Shown: piece by piece, positions 53,619 to 64,000 of the stretch | How positions within the stretch are numbered: position 1 is the first letter of the stretch | Layout of the letters: each line of letters begins with the position of its first letter | Source: Streptomyces sp. NBC_01429 | Lineage (GTDB): Bacteria; Actinomycetota; Actinomycetes; Streptomycetales; Streptomycetaceae | Direction of reading: 5' to 3' | NCBI RefSeq assembly: GCF_036231945.1 | Contig: NZ_CP109599.1 | Span: 620,001-684,000 of the forward strand | DNA length: 64,000 nucleotides | Notes under the pieces: generated by a model | What the model was told of the DNA's origin: nothing | The model's database searches: none | Seen by the model: the letters and a program-made list of their open reading frames with translations, nothing else | Program-made: the position numbers and the translations under genes

Positions 53619-56600
53619 TCATGCCCGCTCCCGCAGCCGCAGCCGGGGCCTCGGACGCGTGGGGGGAGCCGCGTACGTGGCGAGCAGGTGGTCGGTCAGG
53701 GCGGCCGGGGTGATGTGGGCGAACACCGTCGCGGCGGTGAGCCGGACGCCCGTGGCGGCGCCGAGCCGGTTGCTCAGACGCATGGCGGTCAGGGAGTCGA
53801 ACCCCATCTCCGTGAAGCGGCGGCCGGGGGCGATCGCGTCCACGCCGGTGTGCCCCAGCACGGCGGCGGCGTGGGCGCGTACGAGTTCCAGGAGTTCCCG
53901 GCTCCGTTCGGTCTCGGGCAGGGATCGCAGGCGCCCGGCGAGGGCGGCCGGATCCTCGGCCCGCGTCGCATCGGTGCCGTCGGCCGCGTCCGTCACCAGC
54001 CGCCGTACTTCCGGGATACCGCTGAGCAGCCGTTCCACGAAGCGGGCCTCGGACGCGGCGGTGAAGCGATGCCAGTCGGCGTCGACGACGACGGAGGTCC
54101 CGTCCTCCGCCAGTGCCCGTTCCAGCGCCATGAGGGCCGATCGCGGGTCCATCGGGGTCAGGCCGCCGCGGCGGATGTTGCCACTGGCCTCACCGCTGCT
54201 GGCGGCCATGCCCTCACCCGCCCACGGCCCCCACGCCACCGAGGTGGCCGCCAGCCCCTCGGCCCGCCGCCACTCGGCGAGGGCGTCCACGAGGGCGTTC
54301 GCGACCGCGTAGTTGGCCTGCCCGGCGGAACCCAGGACGCCCGCGACCGAGGAGAACAGCACGAACGCCGAGAGCCCCAGGTCCCGCGTGGCCTCGTGCA
54401 GATGCCACGCCGCCTCGCTCTTCGACCGCAGGACCTCCTCGAACCGTTCCACGGTGAGCCCCTCCAGCACACCGTCGTCCAGCACACCGGCCGTGTGGAC
54501 GACTCCCGTCAGCGGTGCCCGCGCCGTTACCCGCGCCACCAGTTCTGCGACGGCCGTCCGGTCGCCCACGTCGCAGGCCACCACCTCCGCCCGCGTACCC
54601 AGCGCCTCCAGTTCCCGGCGCAGGTCGTCCGCGCCGTCGGCCCCGGGGCCGCGGCGGGACACGAGAACGAGGCGCTCGGCGCCCGCGCGTGCCAGCCACC
54701 GCGCCACGTGCCTGCCCAACGCTCCCGTACCGCCCGTGACCAGCACGGTTCCCGAGGGCCGCCACCCGGCACCACGGCGTCCGCCCGCGGCGGCCCGCAC
54801 CACACGGCGGCAGAACACACCCGCGCCCCTGACCGCCACCTCGCTCTCGCCCGAGCCGCCGGCGAGTACCCAGGCCAGACGGTCCATGACCCACTCGTCC
54901 AGCGCGTCCGGCAGGTCCACCATCCCGCCCCAACGCTCCGGCGTCTCCAGGCCGGCCGCCCGTCCCAGGCTCCACACCCCGGCCTGCTCCGTGCCGCGCA
55001 CCCGTTCCGCGCCGTTCACGGACATGGCCCCGCGGGTGACGCACCAGACCGGGGCGCGCATACCCAACTCGCCCGCGGCCCGCACCATGGCCAGGGTCAA
55101 CGCCACTCCCAGCGGCACCGACCCGTACACCGCGTGCCGTCCCTCCGCCCGCGCCAGCAACGACAACACGCCGGTGATCGCCGGGTCACCGGCCCGCGCC
55201 AGCGCCGCGCGCAACGCCGCTGCCACCGCGTCGCCGTCCGTGGCGCCCGGCGCCGGCTCCACGATCACGGGGGACGCCCCGCGCCCCGCCACCGACTTCA
55301 CGACGTGCGACACCCACGGGTCCGCGGTGTGCCCCTCGGGGACGACCACCAGCCACGTTCCCGTCAGCGTGCCCGTCCCCCCGGCCACCGGCGACCACGC
55401 CACCCGGTAGCGCCACGCGTCCACCGATCCCCGCTCCCGCCGACGCCGCCGCCACGCCGACAGCGCCGGGAGCGCCGCCGCGAGCGACTCACCCGCGCCG
55501 TCCGCGTCCTCGGCCGACAGCTCGCTCGCGAGCGCGCTCGCGTCACCGCGCTCCACCGCCTCCCAGAAACCGGCGTCGGCCGGGCCCTCGGGCGCCGTGT
55601 CACCGGCGGTCGTCGCGGCGGTCCCGGCGGTCGAGCGGAGCCAGAAGTGCTCCCGCTGGAAGGCGTACGTCGGCAGGTCCACGCGCTGCGGCAAGGAGCC
55701 GCCGGCGGCGATGACGGCCGGCCAGTCCACCGCCATGCCCCGCACGTACGCCTGGGCGAGCCCCTCGACGACGGAGCCGGCCCCGTCCGCGTCCCCGCGC
55801 AGCACCGGCGCGAACACCGCGTCGGGCAGGCACTCGTGCCCCATCCCGGAGAGCACACCGTCGGGACCGAGTTCGACGAACGTCGTCACTCCCCGCCCGG
55901 CCAGCGCCGCCACGCCGTCGGCGAAGCGCACCGTCTCCCGTACGTGTCGTACCCAGTGTCCGGGCGCGCGCAACTCGTCGGCCGAGGCCACCTCGCCGGT
56001 CACGTTCGACACCACGGGAAGGTGCGGCGCGCGGAAGGAGAGCCCCTCCACCACCTCGCGGAACGGGGCGAGCACCGGCTCCGTCAAGGGCGAGTGGAAA
56101 GCGTGCGACACGTTCAGCCGTTTCGTCTCCACGCCCCGTTCCCGCAACACCCCCACGACCTCGGCGACCGCCGCCTCCCTTCCCGAGAGCACCACGGACG
56201 CGGGACCGTTGACCGCCGCGACGCTCACCTCGTCCGCGCGCCCCGCCAGCAACGGCACCACCTCCGCCTCCGCCGCCCGCACCGACACCATCACCCCGCC
56301 CTCGGGCAACTGCCCCATCAGCCGGCCCCGGGCCGCCACCAGCGCACAGGCGTCCTCCAGCGACAGCACCCCCGCCACGTGCGCGGCCACCACCTCCCCC
56401 AACGAATGACCGCCCACGAAGTCCGGCCGCACACCCCACGACTCCACCAACCGGAACAGGGCCACCTCGACCGCGAACAGCCCGCACTGCGTGAAATCCG
56501 CCCGGGCCAACGCGGCCGCGTCCCCGAACACCACCTCCCGCAGCGGCCGTTCCAGCAGGGCGTCGAATCGCGCGCACGCCGCGTCGAAGGCATCCGCGAA

Positions 56601-59600
56601 CACCGGGAACCTCTCGTACAGCCCCCGCCCCATGCCGATGTGCTGGCTGCCCTGTCCCGAGAACAGCACCGCCGACTTCCCGGGGAGAACGGTGCCGCGC
56701 ACCACACCGGCCGCCGGTTTCCCCGACGCCAGAGCCGCGAGGCCCGCCTCCAGCCCGTCACGCCCCGCGGCGAGCACCACACCACGGTGCTCGAACACCG
56801 ACCGGGACGTCACGAGCGACGACCCCACCCGGGCCGGCGACAAGCCCTCGTCGGCCCGCACCAGCTCCGCCAGACGCTCCGCCTGCGCCCGCAGGGCCGC
56901 CTCCGAACGCCCGGAGACCACGCACGGCACCACGCCCGCGTCCTCCGCGGGCGTCTCCACCCGCTCCTCCCGCGGAGCCTGTTCCACGATCACGTGCGCG
57001 TTCGTCCCGCTGATCCCGAACGACGACACGCCCGCACGCCTCGGTGCCTCCGCCCGGGGCCACTGCGCCGCGTCCCGCAGCAGCTCGACCCCACCGGCCG
57101 ACCAGTCCACGTGGGGTGTCGGCTCGTCGATGTGCAGCGAGGGCGGCAGTACGCCGTGCCGCAGCGCGAGCACCATCTTGATCACGCCTGCCACACCGGC
57201 GGCCGCCTGCGTATGGCCGATGTTCGACTTCAGCGACCCCAGCCACAAGGGCCGGTCGCCGCCCGGTCGTTCGCGCCCGTACGTGGCCAGCAACGCCTGC
57301 GCCTCGATCGGGTCCCCCAGCCTCGTCCCCGTCCCGTGCGCCTCCACGGCGTCGACGTCCGCCGCCGACACCCCCGCGTCCGCGAGCGCCGCCCGGATCA
57401 CCCTCTGCTGTGACGGGCCGTTCGGCGCCGTCAGCCCGTTCGACGCACCGTCCTGGTTGACCGCGGAACCCCGCACCACGGCAAGGACCGGGTGTCCGTT
57501 GCGCCGGGCGTCCGACAGCCGCTCCACCACCAGCACACCGACACCTTCGGCGAGCGACGTCCCGTCCGCCGCCGCCGCGAACGTCTTGCACCGCCCGTCG
57601 GGTGCGAGACCGCGCTGCCTGCTGAACGCCATGAGCGGGCCGGGGTCCGGCATGACGGCGACACCGCCGGCCAGCGCGAGGTCGCACTCGCCCTGACGCA
57701 GCGACCGCACCGCCAGGTGCAGGGCCACCAGCGACGACGAACACGCCGTGTCCACCGTCACCGCGGGTCCCTCGAAACCGAAGGAGTACGCCACGCGCCC
57801 GGACAGGACACTGCCCGCCGTCCCCGTCATCAGGTGGCCCTCGAAACCCTCCACCGCCTCGTGCAGCCGCGGGCCGTACTCCTGGTAGTGGGAGCCGACG
57901 AAGACACCCGTCCTGCTGCCGCGCAGCGACGACGCGACCAGCCCGGCGCGTTCGAGCGCCTCCCACGAGGTCTCCAGCACCAGCCGCTGCTGCGGGTCCA
58001 TCGCCAGCGCCTCGCGCGGCGAGATCCCGAAGAACTCCGCGTCGAACTCGCCCGCGCCGTAGAGGAAACCGCCCTCGCGGGCGTACGTCCTGCCGGGCGC
58101 GTCGGGGTCAGGGTCGTAGATGCCCTGGAGATCCCATCCACGGTCGGTGGGCAGTCCGCCGATCGCGTCCCCGCCGGAGACGACGAGCCGCCACAGCTCC
58201 TCCGGGGAGGTCACGCCGCCCGGGTAACGGCAGCTCATCCCGACGATCGCGATGCGGTCGTCCTCGGACGCGCTCTCGTCTCGGCCGGCCGGGGACGTCG
58301 CCGCCGCGCCGTCGGCGTCGGCCCGCCCCACCAGTTCGGCCAGGATGTACGCGCTCAGCGCCTTGTTGTTCGGGTAGTCGAAGGCGAGCGTGGCCGGCAG
58401 GCGCAGCCCGGTCGTCGCACTGAGCAGATTCCGCAGCTCGATCGCTGTCAGCGAGTCGAGGCCGAGGTCCTTGAACGCCCGGTCGGGCTCGGCCGCGTCG
58501 GGTGTGGCGTGCCCCAACACGGCGACGACCTGCGCGTGGACGAGTTCCAGCACGGTGTGGCCGCGGTCGGCGCGGCTCATGCCGAGCAGCCGCTGCCGCA
58601 GTTCGGTGGCCTTGCCGGCCGGGTGGCGCGGATCGGCGTGGAGGGGGGTGCGTCGTGCGGGGACGGGCCGTCGTACGAGTCCCCTGAGCAGGGCGGGGAC
58701 CGCGGTGCCGGAGGCGGCCGGGGCGCCGGTGTCCAGCCGGGCGGGTATCACCAGGCTCTCCGCCAGGGCGGGCGCCGCGTCGAAGAGCCGCAGCCCCTCG
58801 TCGGACGAGAACGGCACCACACCGACCCGCGCCATCCGCGCCAGGTCCGCCTCACCGAGGTGCTCCGTCATACCGGAGCGCTCGGCCCACATGCCCCACG
58901 CCAGCGACACACCGGCCAGACCCCTGGCCTGACGATGCGCGGCAAGCCCGTCCAGAAACGTGTTCGCGGCGGCGTAGTTCGCCTGCCCCGCCGATCCCCA
59001 CACACCGGCGGCCGACGAGAACAGCGCGAACAGCGCGACATCGTGGTGCCGGGTCAGCTCGTGCAGATTCCACGCCCCCGCCACCTTCGCCCGCAGCACC
59101 GCGGCGACCCGCTCCGGCGTCAGGGACGCCACCGTCCCGTCGTCCAACACCCCGGCGGCATGGACCACGCCCGTCACACCTCGCCCGCCGGGCAACCCGG
59201 CGAGCACCTGCGCCAGGGCGTCGCGATCGGCAACGTCGCAGGCGGCGACGGTCACCGACGCCCCCATGCCGGTCAGCTCCCTCTCCAGCTCCGGCATGCT
59301 CTCGGCCGCCGGGCCGCGGCGGCTGACCAGCAGCAGGTGCCGCACTCCGCGCTCGGCCACCAGGTGCCGGGCCACCAGACCACCCAGCACGCCCCCCGCG
59401 CCCGTCACCAGGACAATCCCCTCCGGGTCCAGGGCGGCCGGCACGCTCAGCACCAATTTCCCCGTGTGCCGCGCCTGACGCATGAACCGGAACGCCTCAC
59501 CGGCCCGGCGCACATCCCACACCCGTGTCGGCAACCGCTTGAGCGCACCCTGCTCGAAGAGGCCGACGATCTCCGTGAGCATCGCCCCGATGCGCTCCGG

Positions 59601-62600
59601 CCCCGCTTCCACCAGGTCGAACGCCCGGTATGTCACACCGGGGTGCGCCGCCGCCACCTCGTCGGCGGACCGCACGTCCGCCTTCCCCATCTCGATGAAA
59701 CGCCCGCCCTCGCCGAGCAGTCGCAGCGAGGCGTCTACGTACTCACCCGCCAGGGAGTCCAGCACGACATCGACACCACGCTCGCCCGATGCCGACCGGA
59801 ACCGCTGCTCGAACTCCACAGACCGCGACGACGCCAGACGCGCGTCGTCGACTCCCAGAGCGCGCAGCACGTCCCCCTTGCCGGGTCCCGCGGTGGCGAA
59901 GACCTGGAGGCCGAGCACCCGCGCCAGTTGGACCGCCGCCATCCCCACCCCACCGGCCGCGGAGTGCACCAGCACCGACTCACCGGGCCGTACACCCGCC
60001 AGCTCGCGCAACGCGTACAGCGCCGTCACGAACGCGACCGGAACCGACGCGGCCTCGGTGAACGACCAGCCGTCCGGGATCCGGGTCAGGGTGCGGTGGT
60101 CCGCCACCGCCAGCGGCCCGAACCCGCCGGTCCACAGGCCCATCACGCGGTCACCGACGGCGCAGGACTCGACTCCCGGGCCGGTGGCCACCACCACACC
60201 GGCTCCTTCGCTTCCCATCGGCGCCCCGTGGTCCGGATACATGCCCAGCGCGATGAGCACGTCGCGGAAGTTCAGCCCTGCCGCGCGCACGGCGACGCGC
60301 ACCTCGCACGCGCCCAGTTCGCGAGCCGCGTCCTCGGCCGGCGCCGACGTCAGTCCCTCCAGCGTCCGCTCCTGCGAAGGCTCCAGCCGCCATGGCCGCC
60401 CCTCGTCCGGGGGCACCAGCACTCCGCTCGCCGGGCCCCGGGTCAGGCGCGGCACCTGTACGGCCCCCCTTCGCACGGCGATCTGGGGTTCCCCGGTCGA
60501 CACCGCCTCGTGCAGGGCGTCCGGCGAAACGCCGGCGTCGTCCACGTCCAGCAGGACCAACCGCTCCGGGTGCTCGGCCTGCGCGGAGCGCACCAGTCCC
60601 CACACCGGGGCCGCGGCCGGATCGCGCACGTCCTCACCGGCCTCGACCGCCACCGCCCCCCGCGTCACCACCACCAGCCGCGACCCGGCGAACCTCTCCT
60701 GTGCCAACCACCGCTGTACCAGGGACAGAACACGGTCGACCGCCGCGGTCACCCCCGGCACCACACCCTGATCGCTCACACCGTCAACGCACACCACCAC
60801 GACAGCGGGCACAGATTCGCCGACCTCGTCGAAGTCCGCATACGTCCGCGCCCCCAGCCCCTCGCTCACTCCGAGGCCGTCCTCGCCGACCACCGCACAT
60901 CCGTGCACCCCGGCGTCCGGCCCGGTGGCGGGCGGCGCGGCCACCCACTCCACGCGGTACAGCCACTCCCCCACTCCGGCGGAGGCGGCGAACTCCGCCT
61001 CCCCCACCGGACGCGTCGTCAGGGCGTCCGCCGAGGCCACCGGCGCCCCCACCGCGTCGGCCACCGCCACCGACACCCCGCCGTCGCCGGTCGGCGCCAG
61101 CCGCACCCGCACCGCCGAAGCCCCGACCGCGTGCAAGGAGACACCGCTCCACGCGAAGGGCAACCGGACCCGCCCGGCACTCGCACCGTCGTCCGTACCG
61201 TCATGGACCGCCCAGACGTGGAGCGCAGCGTCCAGCAACGCGGGATGCACCCCGAAGCGGCCCGCCTCGGTTCGCGTCTCCTCCGGCAGCGCCACTTCGG
61301 CGAAGAGCTCGTCGCCTCGGCGCCAGGCGGCGCGCAGGCCGCGAAAGGCCGGGCCGTACGCGAGCCCGGTGGCCGCCAGCCCTTCGTAGAGGCCGGCGGT
61401 CCCGACCGCCTGGGCCCCGGCCGGCGGCCAGACGCTCAGCTCCGGGGAGATCACTGCCGGGCTCTCGGCGGTCAGCGTGCCTCGCGCGCAACGCGTCCAC
61501 GAGTCGTCCGGCGCGTCGTCGCGGCGCGCGTACACACCGAACTCGCGGTGCCCCGTCTCCCGCGGCCCGCTCACCACCAGGTGCACCTGGACCGCGCCGT
61601 CTTCGGGCAGTACCAACGGCGTCTCCAGTGTGAGCTCTTCCAGCCGGTCGCATCCGGCGGCGTCTCCCGCTCGCAACGCCATTTCGACGAACGCCGTGCC
61701 GGGCAGGACGACACGGCCCAGCACCGCGTGGTCGGCGAGCCAGGCGTGGGTACGGAGCGACAGACGGCCCGTCAGCAGGAAACCACCGGAGTCGGGCAAC
61801 GGAGCGACGGCGCCCAGCAAGGGGTGCCCGGCCGAGGTCAGCCCCGCCGACGCCACGTCACCGGCCTCGGCCGCCCCGGAGCCCAGCCAGTAACGGCGGC
61901 GCTGGAAGGCGTACGTCGGCAGGTCCACGCGTCGCGCACCGGTACCGGCGAACACCTCCCGCCAGTCGACGTCGGCGCCACCGGCGTACGCCTCGGCCAG
62001 AGAAGTCAGGAACCGCGCGGGCCCGCCCTCGCCACGGCGCAGCGTCCCGACCGCCGTCACCCGCGTTCCGTGGTCGTCGGCCGTCTGCTCGATCCCCATG
62101 GTCAGTACCGGATGGGCGCCGGCCTCCACGAACACCTGGAAGCCCTCGCCCAGCAGGACCCGTACCGTCTCGTCGAAGCGGACCGTCTGCCGCAGGTTCC
62201 GGTACCAGTAGGCGGCGTCCAGCTCAGCCGTGTCCAGCACCCCGCCGGTCACCGTCGAATAGAACGGCACCGCCGAGGACCGCGGAGCGATCCCCGCGAG
62301 ATCGCGCAGCAACTCACCCTCGATCTCCTCCACATGTGCGGAGTGCGAGGCGTAGTCCACCGGAATCCGGCGCGCCCGTACCTCCTCGCGCTCGCACCGC
62401 GCCAGCAGCTCCTCCAGCGCGTCGGTGTCACCCGACACCACCACCGCCGAGGGCCCGTTCACCGCCGCCACCGACAGCCGTCCGCGCCACGCGGACAGCC
62501 GCTCCCGCACCTCGGCGACCGGCAGACCGACGGACGCCATACCGCCCCGGCCCGACAGCGCCCGCAACGCCCGACTGCGCAGCGCCACCACCCGTGCCGC

Positions 62601-64000
62601 GTCCGCCGGCGACAGCCCGCCCGCGACACACGCGGCCGCGATCTCCCCCTGGGAGTGACCGATCACCGCCGCCGGCACCACGCCGTACGCACGCCACAGC
62701 TCGGCCAGTGACACCATCACCGCCCACAACACCGGCTGTACCACGTCCACGTGGCCCAGCCAGCCGTCCCCGTCGGTGCACCGCAGGACGTCCGGCAGCG
62801 ACCAGTCCACGTGCGGCGCCAGCGCGTCGGCGCACTCGTCCATCCGCGCCGCGAACACCGGTGAGGAGTCCAGCAGTTCGGCCGCCATCCGGGCCCACTG
62901 CGTTCCCTGCCCGGGAAAGACCAGCGCCACATCGGTGCCGCGCCGGGCGAGCCCGGTGACAAGCCCCGGGGTGTCGTGGCCCGCGACGTACTTCTCCAGC
63001 ACGCCCACCGCGCCCGCGTGGTCCGGCGCGAGGACCACCGCGCGGTGTTCGAAGGAAGTTCGGGTGGTGCCGAGGGACAGACCGGTGTGCGCAGCGGCAA
63101 CCTCCGGATGCCCGCGCACGTGGTCCAGCAGCCGGGCGGCCTGGCCGCGCAGGGCCGCCGCCGACCTGGCCGCGAGCACCCACGGGACGAGCGGGAGCGA
63201 CGCCGGGACCACGGCGGACGGTACGGCGTCGTCATCCGGTCCGCCGTCCGCTTCGCCCTCGACCGGACCGGCGGCCTGCTCGATGATGGCGTGCGCGTTG
63301 GTGCCGCTGATGCCGAACGAGGAGACACCTGCCCGGCGCGGTCGCCCACCCGGCTGCCACGGGGTGGCCTCGGTGAGGAGCCGGACCGTGCCGGCCGCCC
63401 AGTCGACGTGCATCGACGGTTCGTCGGCGTGCAGCGTCGCCGGCAGCACACCGTGCCGCATGGCCAGCACCATCTTGATCACACCGGCCACCCCCGCGGC
63501 CGCCTGGGTGTGCCCGATATTCGACTTCACCGAACCCAGCCACAACGGACGGTCCGCGTCCCGGTCACGCCCGTAGGTGGCCAGCAGCGCCTGCGCCTCG
63601 ATCGGATCACCCAGCCGCGTCCCCGTGCCGTGCGCCTCCACGGCGTCGACCTCGCCCGCGCTCAGCCCCGCGCTCGCCAACGCCGCCCGGATCATCCGCT
63701 GTTGCGCGGGACCGTTCGGTGCGGACAGTCCGCTGCTGGCCCCGTCCTGGTTGATCGCCGTGCCGCGCACGACGGCCAGCACCGGATGGCCGTCGCGGTG
63801 CGCGTCGGACAGCCGCTCCAGGAACAGCATGCCGGCGCCTTCGGCGAGACCGAAGCCGTCGGCGGCGGACGAGAAGGGTTTGCACCGGCCGTCCGGGGCG
63901 AGCCCGCGCTGCCTGCTGAAGCCGATGAAGGTACCGGGCGTGGCCATGACCGTCACACCGCCGACCAGCGCGCTGGAGCAGTCGCCCTGGCGCAGGGACT
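53619..64000 (-). CDS. Type I modular PKS, last two modules (5' part beyond the window)
   Basis: About 3459 residues are visible; the start lies beyond 64000. The order is a truncated KS (HGTGT near 63615, NIGHTQ near 63520), AT (GHSQGE; YASH near 62345, methylmalonyl type), DH ([10 protein letters not shown] near 61735 and [10 protein letters not shown]), ER ([13 protein letters not shown] near 59960), KR (LDD, B-type) and ACP near 58455. Next come KS (TACSSS near 57745), AT (GHSLGE; HAFH near 56100, malonyl type), KR (LDD near 54480) and ACP (GFDSLT near 53795). The first module should fully reduce and leave a methyl branch; the second leaves a hydroxyl. There is no thioesterase, and only a short Arg/Pro-rich tail follows the last ACP. 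Transfer to the NRPS C1 domain is the likely next step. Confidence 0.95.
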   Translation of the reverse strand, partial: SLRQGDCSSALVGGVTVMATPGTFIGFSRQRGLAPDGRCKPFSSAADGFGLAEGAGMLFLERLSDAHRDGHPVLAVVRGTAINQDGASSGLSAPNGPAQQRMIRAALASAGLSAGEVDAVEAHGTGTRLGDPIEAQALLATYGRDRDADRPLWLGSVKSNIGHTQAAAGVAGVIKMVLAMRHGVLPATLHADEPSMHVDWAAGTVRLLTEATPWQPGGRPRRAGVSSFGISGTNAHAIIEQAAGPVEGEADGGPDDDAVPSAVVPASLPLVPWVLAARSAAALRGQAARLLDHVRGHPEVAAAHTGLSLGTTRTSFEHRAVVLAPDHAGAVGVLEKYVAGHDTPGLVTGLARRGTDVALVFPGQGTQWARMAAELLDSSPVFAARMDECADALAPHVDWSLPDVLRCTDGDGWLGHVDVVQPVLWAVMVSLAELWRAYGVVPAAVIGHSQGEIAAACVAGGLSPADAARVVALRSRALRALSGRGGMASVGLPVAEVRERLSAWRGRLSVAAVNGPSAVVVSGDTDALEELLARCEREEVRARRIPVDYASHSAHVEEIEGELLRDLAGIAPRSSAVPFYSTVTGGVLDTAELDAAYWYRNLRQTVRFDETVRVLLGEGFQVFVEAGAHPVLTMGIEQTADDHGTRVTAVGTLRRGEGGPARFLTSLAEAYAGGADVDWREVFAGTGARRVDLPTYAFQRRRYWLGSGAAEAGDVASAGLTSAGHPLLGAVAPLPDSGGFLLTGRLSLRTHAWLADHAVLGRVVLPGTAFVEMALRAGDAAGCDRLEELTLETPLVLPEDGAVQVHLVVSGPRETGHREFGVYARRDDAPDDSWTRCARGTLTAESPAVISPELSVWPPAGAQAVGTAGLYEGLAATGLAYGPAFRGLRAAWRRGDELFAEVALPEETRTEAGRFGVHPALLDAALHVWAVHDGTDDGASAGRVRLPFAWSGVSLHAVGASAVRVRLAPTGDGGVSVAVADAVGAPVASADALTTRPVGEAEFAASAGVGEWLYRVEWVAAPPATGPDAGVHGCAVVGEDGLGVSEGLGARTYADFDEVGESVPAVVVVCVDGVSDQGVVPGVTAAVDRVLSLVQRWLAQERFAGSRLVVVTRGAVAVEAGEDVRDPAAAPVWGLVRSAQAEHPERLVLLDVDDAGVSPDALHEAVSTGEPQIAVRRGAVQVPRLTRGPASGVLVPPDEGRPWRLEPSQERTLEGLTSAPAEDAARELGACEVRVAVRAAGLNFRDVLIALGMYPDHGAPMGSEGAGVVVATGPGVESCAVGDRVMGLWTGGFGPLAVADHRTLTRIPDGWSFTEAASVPVAFVTALYALRELAGVRPGESVLVHSAAGGVGMAAVQLARVLGLQVFATAGPGKGDVLRALGVDDARLASSRSVEFEQRFRSASGERGVDVVLDSLAGEYVDASLRLLGEGGRFIEMGKADVRSADEVAAAHPGVTYRAFDLVEAGPERIGAMLTEIVGLFEQGALKRLPTRVWDVRRAGEAFRFMRQARHTGKLVLSVPAALDPEGIVLVTGAGGVLGGLVARHLVAERGVRHLLLVSRRGPAAESMPELERELTGMGASVTVAACDVADRDALAQVLAGLPGGRGVTGVVHAAGVLDDGTVASLTPERVAAVLRAKVAGAWNLHELTRHHDVALFALFSSAAGVWGSAGQANYAAANTFLDGLAAHRQARGLAGVSLAWGMWAERSGMTEHLGEADLARMARVGVVPFSSDEGLRLFDAAPALAESLVIPARLDTGAPAASGTAVPALLRGLVRRPVPARRTPLHADPRHPAGKATELRQRLLGMSRADRGHTVLELVHAQVVAVLGHATPDAAEPDRAFKDLGLDSLTAIELRNLLSATTGLRLPATLAFDYPNNKALSAYILAELVGRADADGAAATSPAGRDESASEDDRIAIVGMSCRYPGGVTSPEELWRLVVSGGDAIGGLPTDRGWDLQGIYDPDPDAPGRTYAREGGFLYGAGEFDAEFFGISPREALAMDPQQRLVLETSWEALERAGLVASSLRGSRTGVFVGSHYQEYGPRLHEAVEGFEGHLMTGTAGSVLSGRVAYSFGFEGPAVTVDTACSSSLVALHLAVRSLRQGECDLALAGGVAVMPDPGPLMAFSRQRGLAPDGRCKTFAAAADGTSLAEGVGVLVVERLSDARRNGHPVLAVVRGSAVNQDGASNGLTAPNGPSQQRVIRAALADAGVSAADVDAVEAHGTGTRLGDPIEAQALLATYGRERPGGDRPLWLGSLKSNIGHTQAAAGVAGVIKMVLALRHGVLPPSLHIDEPTPHVDWSAGGVELLRDAAQWPRAEAPRRAGVSSFGISGTNAHVIVEQAPREERVETPAEDAGVVPCVVSGRSEAALRAQAERLAELVRADEGLSPARVGSSLVTSRSVFEHRGVVLAAGRDGLEAGLAALASGKPAAGVVRGTVLPGKSAVLFSGQGSQHIGMGRGLYERFPVFADAFDAACARFDALLERPLREVVFGDAAALARADFTQCGLFAVEVALFRLVESWGVRPDFVGGHSLGEVVAAHVAGVLSLEDACALVAARGRLMGQLPEGGVMVSVRAAEAEVVPLLAGRADEVSVAAVNGPASVVLSGREAAVAEVVGVLRERGVETKRLNVSHAFHSPLTEPVLAPFREVVEGLSFRAPHLPVVSNVTGEVASADELRAPGHWVRHVRETVRFADGVAALAGRGVTTFVELGPDGVLSGMGHECLPDAVFAPVLRGDADGAGSVVEGLAQAYVRGMAVDWPAVIAAGGSLPQRVDLPTYAFQREHFWLRSTAGTAATTAGDTAPEGPADAGFWEAVERGDASALASELSAEDADGAGESLAAALPALSAWRRRRRERGSVDAWRYRVAWSPVAGGTGTLTGTWLVVVPEGHTADPWVSHVVKSVAGRGASPVIVEPAPGATDGDAVAAALRAALARAGDPAITGVLSLLARAEGRHAVYGSVPLGVALTLAMVRAAGELGMRAPVWCVTRGAMSVNGAERVRGTEQAGVWSLGRAAGLETPERWGGMVDLPDALDEWVMDRLAWVLAGGSGESEVAVRGAGVFCRRVVRAAAGGRRGAGWRPSGTVLVTGGTGALGRHVARWLARAGAERLVLVSRRGPGADGADDLRRELEALGTRAEVVACDVGDRTAVAELVARVTARAPLTGVVHTAGVLDDGVLEGLTVERFEEVLRSKSEAAWHLHEATRDLGLSAFVLFSSVAGVLGSAGQANYAVANALVDALAEWRRAEGLAATSVAWGPWAGEGMAASSGEASGNIRRGGLTPMDPRSALMALERALAEDGTSVVVDADWHRFTAASEARFVERLLSGIPEVRRLVTDAADGTDATRAEDPAALAGRLRSLPETERSRELLELVRAHAAAVLGHTGVDAIAPGRRFTEMGFDSLTAMRLSNRLGAATGVRLTAATVFAHITPAALTDHLLATYAAPPTRPRPRLRLRERA

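Noticed and set aside
57492..62711. Very long open frames on the + strand opposite the PKS and NRPS (also about 29344-32526 and 39385-43464)
   Set aside because: They are antisense to well-formed PKS and NRPS domains, rich in Arg, His and Gly with no recognisable family, and are the usual by-product of GC-rich third-position bias.

Overview
The window is very GC-rich DNA with dense overlapping genes, many GTG and TTG starts and modular megasynthases. This points to a high-GC actinomycete, most likely Streptomyces or a close relative. Most of it is the interior of one large hybrid polyketide synthase / non-ribosomal peptide synthetase (PKS/NRPS) gene cluster. The PKS runs off the right end, and a mycofactocin locus runs off the left end.

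Layout. 1-2819: the edge of a mycofactocin locus (start of mftB, precursor mftA, TetR-type mftR, GMC oxidoreductase mftG). 2863-6970: a leftward SRPBCC / metallo-beta-lactamase-fold / carboxylesterase operon divergent from an XRE-MmyB regulator. 7120-7887: a Tat-exported intradiol dioxygenase. 7897-12489: leftward dpgA-dpgB-dpgC-hpgT for 3,5-dihydroxyphenylglycine (Dpg). 13483-15984: an AfsR/LAL-like LuxR regulator behind a 1-kb non-coding region. 16143-25637: a leftward run for a 2,3-diamino acid. It holds a PLP synthase fused to an ATP-grasp domain, a GHMP kinase, an argininosuccinate-lyase homologue, a free C-T didomain and an A-T-TauD hydroxylase protein. 25708-44907: a 6399-residue, six-module NRPS ending in a thioesterase. 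45476-51873: a rightward operon of a methyltransferase, a meta-cleavage-type hydratase, acylating aldehyde dehydrogenase and aldolase, a free ACP, a HisC-like aminotransferase and a LnmK-like acyltransferase/decarboxylase. 51966-53402: a flavin-dependent halogenase. 53619-64000: the last two PKS modules, incomplete at the right edge.

How it fits together (inference). The PKS ends in an ACP with no thioesterase and the NRPS begins with a condensation domain, so the polyketide probably passes to the NRPS. The NRPS elongates it with up to six residues and releases or cyclises it with its thioesterase. Dpg and a threonine-derived diamino acid are the two precursors whose pathways are visible, and the halogenase and methyltransferase could decorate the Dpg ring. 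From memory, Dpg carrying chloro and methyl groups together with 2,3-diaminobutyrate is the signature of the totopotensamide polyketide-peptides. A member of that family is the best structural guess, not a demonstrated identity.

Most notable. (a) NRPS module 3 carries only a remnant of an adenylation domain, while a stand-alone A-T-TauD protein with an acidic pocket sits directly downstream. (b) An unusual precursor operon joins meta-cleavage enzymes to an MppJ-like methyltransferase, an aminotransferase, an ACP and a LnmK-like enzyme. (c) A 25-bp element recurs upstream of dpgA, the NRPS and the halogenase and looks like the cluster's own operator or promoter. (d) Condensation domains 4 and 5 share near-identical DNA blocks. 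Adenylation codes were read by hand and are tentative.
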